Assembly: GCA_050329415.1 (NCBI GenBank)
Contig: JBHJOS010000040.1
Location: 1 to 13,783, forward strand
Origin: JANNOG01 sp050329415
GTDB lineage: Bacteria > Actinomycetota > Actinomycetes > Actinomycetales > JBBAYJ01
Direction: 5' to 3'
Length of the DNA: 13,783 nucleotides
Position numbers and translations under genes: made by a program. Shown here piece after piece: positions 1 through 6,152 of this stretch. Positions within the stretch are counted from its first letter, which is position 1, and each line of letters starts with the position of its first letter. Under the pieces are notes generated by a model that was not told the origin of the DNA, did not search any database, and saw only the letters and a program-made list of their open reading frames with translations.

Positions 1-5
1 ACCCT

Positions 6-77
6 TGGGGTATGGGGTAATTGGCAGCCCAACGGATTCTGGCTCCGTTAGTCTAGGTTCGAGTCCTGGTACCCCAG
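6..77 (+). tRNA. tRNA-Gln, anticodon CUG
   Basis: The sequence folds into a full cloverleaf. The acceptor stem TGGGGTA (6-12) pairs with TACCCCA (70-76). The anticodon stem ACGGA/TCCGT encloses the loop TTCTGGC, giving anticodon CTG at 39-41, which reads the glutamine codon CAG. The T-arm CTAGG/CCTGG (53-57 and 65-69) carries the loop TTCGAGT. The discriminator base is G77 and no CCA end is encoded. A glutamine and a glutamate tRNA upstream of the leu regulator is a known actinobacterial arrangement. Confidence 0.97.
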
Positions 78-150
78 CGTCGATGCGAGCTCCGGTCGCG
101 TCGATGGCACCAGCGGCAGCGGTACGCTCGCTGCCGAGCGTCACCTGCAC

Positions 151-223
151 GGCCCCGTTGTGTAGCGGCCTAGCACGCCGCCCTCTCAAGGCGGTAGCGC
201 CGGTTCGAATCCGGTCGGGGCTA
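151..223 (+). tRNA. tRNA-Glu, anticodon CUC
   Basis: This is a complete cloverleaf. The acceptor GGCCCCG (151-157) pairs with CGGGGCT (216-222), with a G-U pair at the first position. The anticodon stem CCGCC/GGCGG encloses CTCTCAA, giving anticodon CTC, which reads the glutamate codon GAG. The T-arm GCCGG/CCGGT-type stem has the standard loop TTCGAAT. The discriminator is A223 and no CCA is encoded. It lies 73 bp after tRNA-Gln, and the pair is probably cotranscribed and ends at the hairpin at 229-255. Confidence 0.97.
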
Positions 224-228
224 CGTTC

Positions 229-257
229 CCCCTGGGCACCTCGTGTGCCCAGGGGTT
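229..257 (+). terminator. Hairpin terminator after the tRNA pair
   Basis: A perfect 11-bp inverted repeat has arms CCCCTGGGCAC (229-239) and GTGCCCAGGGG (245-255) around a 5-nt loop, followed by only two T residues. Strong GC stems with short or absent U-tracts are common terminators in high-GC Actinomycetota. It sits between the end of the tRNA-Glu gene and the end of the converging regulator gene, so it may stop transcription from both sides. Confidence 0.75.
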
Positions 258-299
258 CGTCGTCAGGTGGCCCTTGCCCGGCGGCGCGCGGCCCTCCGC

Positions 300-1022
300 T
301 CAGCGGGACAGGCCGCGGCGCAGGGTCTCGGTCAGCCGGTTGGCCGCCCCCATGACGGCGACGGCGTGGAGACGGCCGGGCTGGCGGGTCAGTCGCTCGA
401 TGGGTCCCGACACCGACACCGCGGCGATCACCCGGCCCGAGGGGGAGCGGACCGGCGCCGACACCGACGCCACCCCGGGCTCGCGCTCGCCCACGCTCTG
501 GGCCCAGCCCCGGCGCCGGACCGCGGCGAGGGAGGCGGCGTTGAACTTCGACCCGGTGAGCGCCCGGTTCACGCGGTCCGGGTCCTCCCAGGCCAGGAGC
601 ACCTGAGCCGCGGACCCGGCCTGCATCGTGAGGAGCGCCCCGACGGCGACGGTGTCGCGCAACCCCGTCGTCCGCTCGGCGGCGGCCACGCACACCCTCT
701 GGTCGCCCTCGCGCCGGTACAGCTGGGCGCTCTCGCCGGTGTGGTCGCGCAGCGCGTGCAGGGTCGGCGTGCCGGCAGCGACGAGGGGGTCCTCGCGGGA
801 CGCGGCGGACAGCTCGGCGAGCCGGGGGCCGAGGACGAACCGGCGCTGGCCGTCGCGTGCCACGAGGCGGTGGTGCTCGAGGGCGACGGCGAGCCGGTGC
901 ACAGTGGGCCGGGCCAGACCCGTGGCCGTCACGAGCTGGGCCAGTGTCGACGGGCCGCCCTCCAGTGCGCCGAGGACGGCGGCCGCCTTGTCGATAACCC
1001 CGACCCCGCTATGCTTGTCCAC
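300..1022 (-). CDS. ndgR: IclR-family leucine-biosynthesis regulator, NdgR/LtbR-like
   Basis: The 240-aa protein has the two-domain IclR layout. An N-terminal winged helix-turn-helix occupies about residues 8-60; the recognition stretch reads TLAQLVTATGLARPTVHRL. A C-terminal effector-binding domain follows from about residue 70. The start VDKHSGVGVIDKAA matches the beginning of streptomycete NdgR, so I chose the GTG at 1022-1020. A TTG at 1064 would add 14 unconserved residues. There is no clear Shine-Dalgarno before the GTG, so the transcript may be leaderless. NdgR (Streptomyces) and LtbR (Corynebacterium) are known regulators of leuCD and amino-acid metabolism, and the divergent leuCD here fits that role. 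The effector is not evident from sequence. Confidence 0.9.
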   Translation of the reverse strand: MDKHSGVGVIDKAAAVLGALEGGPSTLAQLVTATGLARPTVHRLAVALEHHRLVARDGQRRFVLGPRLAELSAASREDPLVAAGTPTLHALRDHTGESAQLYRREGDQRVCVAAAERTTGLRDTVAVGALLTMQAGSAAQVLLAWEDPDRVNRALTGSKFNAASLAAVRRRGWAQSVGEREPGVASVSAPVRSPSGRVIAAVSVSGPIERLTRQPGRLHAVAVMGAANRLTETLRRGLSR

Positions 1023-1038
1023 GTAGCGATACTGCTGG

Positions 1039-1052
1039 TCCACATCGTGGGA
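1039..1052. promoter_or_regulatory. Candidate regulator operator (CCAC-ATC-GTGG)
   Basis: CCAC (1040-1043) and GTGG (1047-1050) form an inverted repeat around a 3-nt centre in the divergent gap between the IclR regulator and leuC, 17 bp from the regulator start. A dimeric IclR protein would be expected to bind a palindrome here and act on both promoters. The assignment rests on position and symmetry only, because I could not compare it with a known NdgR/LtbR motif. Confidence 0.35.
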
Positions 1053-1074
1053 TGGCAAGTGCAAGTTCCCATCC
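1050..1074. promoter_or_regulatory. Second inverted repeat in the regulator/leuC gap
   Basis: GGATGG (1050-1055) and CCATCC (1069-1074) are perfect 6-bp arms separated by 13 nt. The spacer begins with a tandem GCAAGT direct repeat (1055-1060 and 1061-1066). It adjoins the CCAC/GTGG palindrome and lies 53 bp before the leuC start. It could be an extra operator half-site pair or a structure in the leuC leader; which of these cannot be decided from one sequence. Confidence 0.3.
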
Positions 1075-1126
1075 GGGCCGGCGCGACGGACTCAGGCGAA
1101 CACCTCGGGTGAGACGGGTGGCACGG

Positions 1127-2572
1127 ATGGGCAGGACACTGGCCGAGAAGTTATGGGATGCCCACGTGGTTCGCGCGGGTTCCGGCGACGAGCCGGACCT
1201 GCTGTACGTCGACCTGCACCTCGTCCACGAGGTGACCAGTCCCCAGGCGTTCGAGGGCCTCCGGTCGGCCGGCCGGCCGGTCCGGCGCCCCGACCTCACG
1301 CTGGCCACCGAGGACCACAACGTGCCGACGGTCGACATCGAGCTGCCCATCGCCGACCCCGTGAGCCGGACCCAGGTCGACACCCTGCGCCGCAACTGCC
1401 AGGAGTTCGGCATCCGGCTGCACAGCCTCGGCGACGTCGAGCAGGGCATCGTCCACGTCGTCGGCCCCCAGCTCGGTCTCACCCAACCGGGTATGACCGT
1501 CGTGTGCGGCGACAGCCACACCTCGACCCACGGCGCGTTCGGGGCGCTGGCCTTCGGGATCGGCACCAGCGAGGTCGAGCACGTGCTCGCCACCCAGACC
1601 CTGCCGCTGCGCCGGCCGCGGACCATGGCGATCACGGTCACCGGGCGCTTGCGGCCGGGCGTCACGGCGAAGGACGTCATCCTCGCCGTCATCGCCCGGA
1701 TCGGGACCGGCGGCGGGCAGGGCTACGTCCTGGAGTACCGGGGCGAGGCGATCCGGGCCCTGTCCATGGAAGCCCGGATGACGATCTGCAACATGAGCAT
1801 CGAGGCCGGCGCCCGCGCCGGGATGATCGCTCCGGACGACACGACGTTCGCCTACCTCGCCGGCCGCCCGCACGCCCCGCAGGGCGCGGACTGGGACGCG
1901 GCCGTCGCGTACTGGCGGTCCCTGGCCACCGACGACGACGCGGTGTTCGACGCCGAGGTCGCCCTCGACGCCGCCGAGATCGAGCCGTTCGTCACGTGGG
2001 GCACCAACCCCGGGCAGGGCGCGCCGCTGTCGGCGTCCGTCCCCGACCCGGAGGCGATGGCCGACCCGGTCGCGCGCGCCGCGGCCGAGCGGGCGCTGCG
2101 GTACATGGCCCTCACCCCGGGGACCCCGCTGCGGGAGGTCGCCGTCGACACCGTGTTCATCGGCTCGTGCACGAACGGCCGGATCGAGGACCTGCGTGCC
2201 GCCGCCGAGGTGGTCCGCGGCCGCACCCGGCACTCCGACGTCCGGGTCCTCGTGGTGCCGGGCTCGGAGCGGGTGCGGCAGCAGGCGGTCGCCGAGGGCC
2301 TCGACGAGGTCTTCACCGCCTTCGGGGCCGAGTGGCGCCACGCCGGGTGCTCGATGTGCCTCGGCATGAACCCCGACCAGCTCACGCCCGGCGAGCGCTC
2401 GGCGAGCACCTCCAACCGCAACTTCGAGGGGCGCCAGGGCCGCGGCGGTCGCACGCATCTGGTGTCGCCGCTGGTGGCGGCGGCCACGGCGGTGCGCGGC
2501 ACCCTGTCGAGCCCGTCCGACCTCGACCCCGTCCCCTCCGGCGGCCGGCCGCTCGTCGGCGCCGGCGCCTGA
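1127..2572 (+). CDS. leuC: 3-isopropylmalate dehydratase large subunit
   Basis: LeuC with LeuD forms isopropylmalate isomerase, a cytoplasmic [4Fe-4S] enzyme that converts 2-isopropylmalate to 3-isopropylmalate in leucine synthesis. The 481-aa length is normal for the bacterial subunit. The three cluster-ligating cysteines are present: C348 in GSCTNG, and C408 and C411 in HAGCSMCLGMNPD. The ATEDHN and GDSHTSTHGAFG signatures lie further upstream in the protein. I chose ATG 1127 because MGRTLAEKLWDAH matches the family N-terminus; a GTG at 1118 and a start at 1052 would add unconserved residues. Codon 9 is TTA, the only in-frame TTA I found in the window's genes. leuD follows after 18 bp. Confidence 0.97.
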   Translation: MGRTLAEKLWDAHVVRAGSGDEPDLLYVDLHLVHEVTSPQAFEGLRSAGRPVRRPDLTLATEDHNVPTVDIELPIADPVSRTQVDTLRRNCQEFGIRLHSLGDVEQGIVHVVGPQLGLTQPGMTVVCGDSHTSTHGAFGALAFGIGTSEVEHVLATQTLPLRRPRTMAITVTGRLRPGVTAKDVILAVIARIGTGGGQGYVLEYRGEAIRALSMEARMTICNMSIEAGARAGMIAPDDTTFAYLAGRPHAPQGADWDAAVAYWRSLATDDDAVFDAEVALDAAEIEPFVTWGTNPGQGAPLSASVPDPEAMADPVARAAAERALRYMALTPGTPLREVAVDTVFIGSCTNGRIEDLRAAAEVVRGRTRHSDVRVLVVPGSERVRQQAVAEGLDEVFTAFGAEWRHAGCSMCLGMNPDQLTPGERSASTSNRNFEGRQGRGGRTHLVSPLVAAATAVRGTLSSPSDLDPVPSGGRPLVGAGA

Positions 2573-2590
2573 GCCTCCGAGGAGTTCGCC

Positions 2591-3181
2591 GTGGAGCCGT
2601 TCACCACGCACACCGGCACGGGCGTCCCGCTGCGGGCGTCGAACGTCGACACCGACCAGATCATCCCGGCCGTCTACCTCAAGCGGGTGTCGCGGACGGG
2701 GTTCGAGGACGGCCTGTTCGCCGCCTGGCGCCAGGACGACACCTTCGTCCTCAACCAGCCGCCGTACCGCGACGGCAGCGTGCTGGTCGCCGGGCCGGAC
2801 TTCGGCACCGGGTCCAGCCGCGAGCACGCGGTGTGGGCGCTCAAGGACTACGGCTTCCGGGCGGTGCTGTCGTCGCGGTTCGCCGACATCTTCCGCGGCA
2901 ACGCCGGCAAGCAGGGCCTGCTGGCCGCCGAGGTCGACCAGGCCGACGTCGAGCAGCTGTGGAAGCTGCTGGAGACGACGCCGGGCGCGCAGGTGACCGT
3001 CGACCTGGAGTCCCGGACGGTGCGGTGCCTGGAGTTCACCTGCCCGTTGCGGATCGACGACTACACCCGGTGGCGGCTGCTGGAGGGGCTGGACGACATC
3101 GGCCTCACCCTGCGCGAGGTCGACCGGGTCGAGGCCTTCGAGGCCCGCCGCGAGTCCTGGCGCCCCCGCACCCTCGCCTGA
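2591..3181 (+). CDS. leuD: 3-isopropylmalate dehydratase small subunit
   Basis: The 196-aa partner of LeuC supplies part of the substrate-binding site of isopropylmalate isomerase. Family signatures are DTDQIIPA (residues 20-27) and DFGTGSSREHAVWAL (from residue 70), followed by FADIFRGNAGKQGLL. Thr replaces the Cys seen in many DFGCGSSREHA motifs, a substitution I do not regard as damaging. The start is GTG 2591, preceded by the strong ribosome site GAGGAG (2579-2584) at 6-nt spacing. It is 18 bp downstream of leuC and surely in the same operon. A perfect hairpin starts 33 bp after the stop. Confidence 0.97.
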   Translation: MEPFTTHTGTGVPLRASNVDTDQIIPAVYLKRVSRTGFEDGLFAAWRQDDTFVLNQPPYRDGSVLVAGPDFGTGSSREHAVWALKDYGFRAVLSSRFADIFRGNAGKQGLLAAEVDQADVEQLWKLLETTPGAQVTVDLESRTVRCLEFTCPLRIDDYTRWRLLEGLDDIGLTLREVDRVEAFEARRESWRPRTLA

Positions 3182-3213
3182 CGCCGGAACCCGGTTGCCA
3201 AGTCGGCTCGTGG

Positions 3214-3234
3214 TTGGCACACTCGGTGTGCCAA
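3214..3234. terminator. Perfect 9-bp palindromic hairpin after leuD
   Basis: The arms TTGGCACAC (3214-3222) and GTGTGCCAA (3226-3234) pair perfectly around the 3-nt loop TCG. There is no T-tract. Its position 33 bp after leuD and before a converging gene suggests the leuCD terminator. The symmetry and moderate AT content would also suit a protein-binding operator. A partial echo, TTGCCAA, lies at 3195-3201. Confidence 0.5.
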
Positions 3235-3257
3235 AGCCTCGTAGGCTGCGGAAGTGA

Positions 3258-3291
3258 GCCCGGTACCCGTTCGGACGGACGGCGACCGGGC
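3258..3291. terminator. Possible terminator hairpin for the converging minus-strand gene
   Basis: GCCCGGT (3258-3264) and ACCGGGC (3285-3291) are perfect 7-bp arms with a 20-nt loop, 22 bp beyond the stop of the minus-strand DUF3800-like gene. The long loop and absence of a U-run make this weaker than the neighbouring palindrome. Nothing else in the leuD to 3312 gap looks coding. Confidence 0.3.
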
Positions 3292-3312
3292 TTCGCGCTG
3301 AGCGGGCCTGTG

Positions 3313-3886
3313 TCATCCCGACAGTCGGCTGGGACGGCAGTCCGTCACTCCCGAGACCGCGGACGCCACGCGGCGACGCCATGGTCCACCGCGGCCGTGG
3401 GCCCATGCGACAACGTCGGCTATCCACAGGAGTGGCTCGAACTCGGAGTCCACGTGTTCGTAGCGCAGGCCCGCCCGTCGGGGGTGAGAGCCCAGGGTCT
3501 GACGGACCACGCCCTCGTCCTGCTTGTTCTGTGCCCGGGTCCGGGAGTCGAGGACGAGCCGGTGGGCCTGGCACTCGACGAGATCCCGGACCAGTCGGAC
3601 CAGACATGCAGCACGAGCTGCTGGGTGGTCGCGGGGGAGGGCCTCCACAACGTACAGGTGTGTCGGCGCCCCGGCGCCGGCAACGAAGTCCGCGATGAGC
3701 CGCTGCCGCCGATCGCTCTCCCGCTTCATGTGGAGTTCCCGCTGCCCGGGCATCCTCATCGACCGGACGTCCTTGCGCAGCTGATCAAGATCACGAGGCG
3801 CTACCGTCACTGCCGCGAGGAGATAGTCGCACCGGCGGGCCGACTCGTCGACGAAGGCATGCGTCCCCCGGGATCAGTGTGGACAT
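3313..3886 (-). pseudogene. DUF3800-like protein, frameshifted near its start
   Basis: An ATG at 3886-3884 follows a good ribosome site (AGGAG, 7-nt spacing) and encodes MSTLIPG, but its frame closes after 31 codons. The family sequence continues in the neighbouring frame as HAFVDESARRCDYLLAAV and runs to the stop at 3313. Removing one base from the G5 run (C5 on plus, 3865-3869) joins the two into a 190-aa protein. It aligns throughout with the intact gene at 5562-6152: DES near residue 13, LH in RELHMKRESDRR, LVLDSR, and LLWIADVVA. These acidic and histidine positions fit the RNase H-like fold of DUF3800. The body frame has no ATG, GTG or TTG before the DES motif, and starting at GTG 3810 would lose it. 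It may be a decayed gene, a sequencing error or a slippage site. Function is unknown. Confidence 0.75.
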
Positions 3887-3893
3887 CCTGCCT

Positions 3894-3898
3894 CTCCT
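3894..3898 (-). promoter_or_regulatory. Ribosome binding site of the frameshifted DUF3800-like gene
   Basis: On the minus strand AGGAG is followed by AGGCAGG and then ATG at 3886. This well-placed site marks the original start and shows that the short ATG frame, not the internal GTG, is the natural entry to the gene. Confidence 0.65.
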
Positions 3899-3944
3899 GG
3901 AACGTAGTCGAGCGCCGTCGGCGACCGTAGCCGCGTGGGGCTCC

Positions 3945-3960
3945 GGGCGTCGGCACGCCC
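3945..3960. repeat. Short inverted repeat upstream of murA
   Basis: GGGCGT (3945-3950) and ACGCCC (3955-3960) form a 6-bp hairpin with loop CGGC in the 186-bp divergent gap between the DUF3800-like gene and murA. It could affect the murA leader or be chance in GC-rich DNA. I see no convincing -35/-10 pair in this gap. Confidence 0.3.
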
Positions 3961-4060
3961 CGGCGTCCGGTGTGTCCGGATGAGGACCGCTGGGGTCTAC
4001 CCGACCAGGGCCCACGGCTCCCGACCGGCCCGCGGGTGTCGGTGCCGCCCCGGCATGGGT

Positions 4061-4065
4061 GAGGA
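4061..4065 (+). promoter_or_regulatory. murA: Ribosome binding site that sets the murA start
   Basis: GAGGA lies 7 nt before GTG 4073. The competing ATG at 4055 has only GC-rich sequence before it and no comparable site, so this motif supports the GTG start. Confidence 0.7.
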
Positions 4066-4072
4066 TGTGCCG

Positions 4073-5404
4073 GTGACCGACACCCTTCTCGTGCACGGCG
4101 GCTCCCCCCTGCACGGACGGATCGCCGTCCGGGGGGCCAAGAACTTCGTGACGAAGGCGATGGTGGCGTCGCTGCTGGGGGAGTCGCCCAGCCGGCTGCG
4201 GGGCGTGCCGGACATCAGCGACGTGGCCGTCGTCCGGGGGATGCTCGAGCTGTACGGCGTCCGGGTGGACCAGAACGGCACCGGCAGCATGGCCGGAGAC
4301 GGCGAGACGATTCTCGACCCGTCCGCCGTCGAGATCGCGGCCACCGCCGACATCGACGCCCACGCCGGGTCCAGCCGGATCCCGATCCTGTTCTGCGGCC
4401 CCCTGCTCCACCGCCTCGGCGAGGCCTTCATCCCGGACCTCGGGGGGTGCCGGATCGGGGACCGCCCGATCAACTTCCACCTCGACGTCCTGCGGCAGTT
4501 CGGCGCGGTCGTCGACAAGCTGCCGAACGGCATCCACCTGCGGGCACCCCGCCGGCTCCAGGGGACCAAGGTCGCCCTGCCGTACCCCAGCGTCGGTGCC
4601 ACCGAGCAGGTGCTGCTGACCGCGGTGCGCGCCGAGGGCCTCACCGAGCTGCGCGGCGCTGCCATCGAGCCCGAGATCGGCGACCTCATCGCGGTGCTGC
4701 AGAAGATGGGCGCCATCATCAGCGTCGACACCGACCGCGTGATCCGCATCGAGGGCGTCGAGACGCTCGGTGGGTACAACCACCGCGCGCTCACCGACCG
4801 GATCGAGGCGGCGTCGTGGGGCTGCGCCGCCCTCGTCACCGGCGGCGACGTCTACGTCGAGGGCGCCCGGCAGGCCGACATGATGACCTTCCTCAACACG
4901 TTCCGGAAGGTCGGCGGCCAGTTCGAGATCGACGACGAGGGCATCCGCTTCTACCACCCCGGCGGCGAGCTGCGGTCGATCGTCCTGGAGACCGACGTCC
5001 ACCCGGGGTTCATGACGGACTGGCAGCAGCCGCTCGTCGTCGCCCTCACCCAGGCGTCGGGGCTGTCGATCGTCCACGAGACGGTGTACGAGAACCGATT
5101 CGGCTTCACCGAGGCGCTGCGCCAGATGGGCGCGACGATCCAGGTCTACCGCGAGTGCCTGGGCGGCTCGCCGTGCCGGTTCGGCCAGCGCAACTTCCGC
5201 CACTCCGCGGTCATCTCCGGTCCGGCCCGGCTGCGCCACGCCGAGATCACCGTCCCCGACCTGCGCGGCGGGTTCAGCCACCTCATCGCCGCGCTTGCCG
5301 CCGAGGGCACGACCACGGTCCACGGCATCGGGATCATCGACCGCGGGTACGAGCACTTCCACGACAAGCTCGAGGCGCTGGGCGCCAAGGTCGAGCGCGC
5401 CTGA
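4073..5404 (+). CDS. murA: UDP-N-acetylglucosamine 1-carboxyvinyltransferase
   Basis: MurA transfers enolpyruvate from PEP to UDP-GlcNAc, the first committed cytoplasmic step of peptidoglycan synthesis. The 443-aa protein is one continuous EPSP-synthase-like double domain. K23-N24 in RGAKN corresponds to the conserved Lys22-Asn23 pair of E. coli MurA. The active-site loop LGGCRIGDRPINFH carries Cys126, equivalent to catalytic Cys115, so fosfomycin sensitivity would be expected. TDWQQPLVVALTQA and DLRGGFSHLIAALAA are further family blocks. I chose GTG 4073 (VTDTLLVHGG) on the ribosome site and alignment with streptomycete MurA; ATG 4055 is the alternative. It stands alone between two opposing DUF3800-like genes, ending towards the second and separated from it by a strong hairpin. 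Confidence 0.96.
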   Translation: MTDTLLVHGGSPLHGRIAVRGAKNFVTKAMVASLLGESPSRLRGVPDISDVAVVRGMLELYGVRVDQNGTGSMAGDGETILDPSAVEIAATADIDAHAGSSRIPILFCGPLLHRLGEAFIPDLGGCRIGDRPINFHLDVLRQFGAVVDKLPNGIHLRAPRRLQGTKVALPYPSVGATEQVLLTAVRAEGLTELRGAAIEPEIGDLIAVLQKMGAIISVDTDRVIRIEGVETLGGYNHRALTDRIEAASWGCAALVTGGDVYVEGARQADMMTFLNTFRKVGGQFEIDDEGIRFYHPGGELRSIVLETDVHPGFMTDWQQPLVVALTQASGLSIVHETVYENRFGFTEALRQMGATIQVYRECLGGSPCRFGQRNFRHSAVISGPARLRHAEITVPDLRGGFSHLIAALAAEGTTTVHGIGIIDRGYEHFHDKLEALGAKVERA

Positions 5405-5499
5405 GGGCTGGCCGTTGGGGCGGATCGTGTGGCGCCCGATGTGGTGTAGTGATGCGCTAGAGTAGGACTCAGCTCGCCCCGCTGGGTGTCGAGAAGTGA

Positions 5500-5533
5500 G
5501 GCCGGGACTCCCGAGGGATATCGGGACCCGGCC
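5500..5533. terminator. Two-part hairpin terminator between murA and the converging gene
   Basis: The outer arms GGCCGGG (5500-5506) and CCCGGCC (5527-5533) and the inner arms TCCCGA (5509-5514) and TCGGGA (5521-5526) give 13 paired bases with a 2-nt bulge and loop GGGATA. It lies between the stops of two converging genes, which suits a bidirectional terminator. No long T-tract follows. Confidence 0.7.
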
Positions 5534-5561
5534 CTCGCGCGTTCTGGGGTTCAACGCCTGA

Positions 5562-6152
5562 TCACTTGAGGGCCACGTTCACCTCGTGGATCGACTGGTT
5601 CATCACGGCGCGCCACGCGGGACGTCTGTCCAGTTCGGCCTTGACGGCTCCGGCGACGATGTCGGGCAGCCAGAGCATCGGTTCCTGCAGCGGCCGTGCC
5701 ACATCGACGCGCAGATCGTGCGGGAGGCGTCGCTGCGACCTCAGGGCGTCGACCATCTGCCGGTCCCGGCGGTTGAGGGAGGGGGTGCGGGCCTCGATCC
5801 ACAGCCGGCTCACGCCGTGTGCGCCAAGGTGATCCACCAGGCCGGCGAAGCACAGTCGCCGTGCCCGCTCCTGCTTGCGAGGGTCCATCGGTCGTCCGAC
5901 CACGACCAGCGCAGGCAGCCCCCACGAGCCCAGCGTTCCTGCGATGAGATCGCGGCGGCGGTCGGTCTCCTCTGTCCAGTGCAGTCGCGGCTGCCGCTTC
6001 CGCAGCAGGCGGCGCAGGCAGTCGCGGATCTCGTCGCATCGCGCGGGCGGGCAGACGACGGCGGCCAGGACGTAGGTGCCCGGTCCGTCCACGCGGGTCT
6101 GCAGGGACTCGTCCATCCAGGCGTGATGCCCGACGCTGTCCGACCGGTTCAC
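5562..6152 (-). CDS. DUF3800-like protein with RNase H-like fold, function unknown
   Basis: This 196-aa protein has the DUF3800 pattern: HAWMDES near the N-terminus (D14, E15), RLHWTEE (H58), LWIEAR (E120), a conserved D130 in NRRD, and MLWLPDIVAGAV (D164). Together these resemble an acidic metal-binding site in an RNase H-like fold; nuclease activity is inference. There is no signal peptide or membrane segment. The start is GTG 6152, preceded by GGAGG about 6 nt upstream. Its close homologue is the frameshifted gene at 3313-3886 on the same strand, with murA between them. It points away from the CRISPR-Cas operon, sharing the 293-bp divergent gap. DUF3800 genes are often found on accessory or mobile DNA, but I see no transposase, integrase or terminal repeats here. 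Confidence 0.8.
   Translation of the reverse strand: MNRSDSVGHHAWMDESLQTRVDGPGTYVLAAVVCPPARCDEIRDCLRRLLRKRQPRLHWTEETDRRRDLIAGTLGSWGLPALVVVGRPMDPRKQERARRLCFAGLVDHLGAHGVSRLWIEARTPSLNRRDRQMVDALRSQRRLPHDLRVDVARPLQEPMLWLPDIVAGAVKAELDRRPAWRAVMNQSIHEVNVALK

Noticed and set aside
243..1112. Plus-strand open frames opposite the IclR-type regulator
   Set aside because: They are shadows of the regulator with no recognisable domains. The minus-strand frame has clear helix-turn-helix and family N-terminal sequence.
3214..3234. CIRCE-like heat-shock operator
   Set aside because: CIRCE is TTAGCACTC-N9-GAGTGCTAA. This palindrome has different arms and only a 3-nt spacer.
1151..3607. Long minus-strand open frame (818 codons) opposite leuC-leuD
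   Set aside because: It is antisense to two clearly conserved genes, is low-complexity and rich in Arg, Gly, Ala and Pro, and matches no family. Such frames are expected in very GC-rich coding DNA.
1153..3930. Plus-strand open frame of 925 codons overlapping leuC and leuD in another frame
   Set aside because: It is an Arg/Pro-rich shadow of the real genes. The part beyond 3181 reads antisense through the DUF3800-like gene.
3935..4072. Longer murA starting at 3935 or ATG 4055
   Set aside because: The added residues are not conserved in MurA, and GAGGA lies at ideal spacing for GTG 4073.
3791..5554. Minus-strand open frame of 587 codons opposite murA
   Set aside because: Nearly all of it is a shadow of murA. 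Only its last 31 codons matter, as the displaced N-terminus of the frameshifted DUF3800-like gene.
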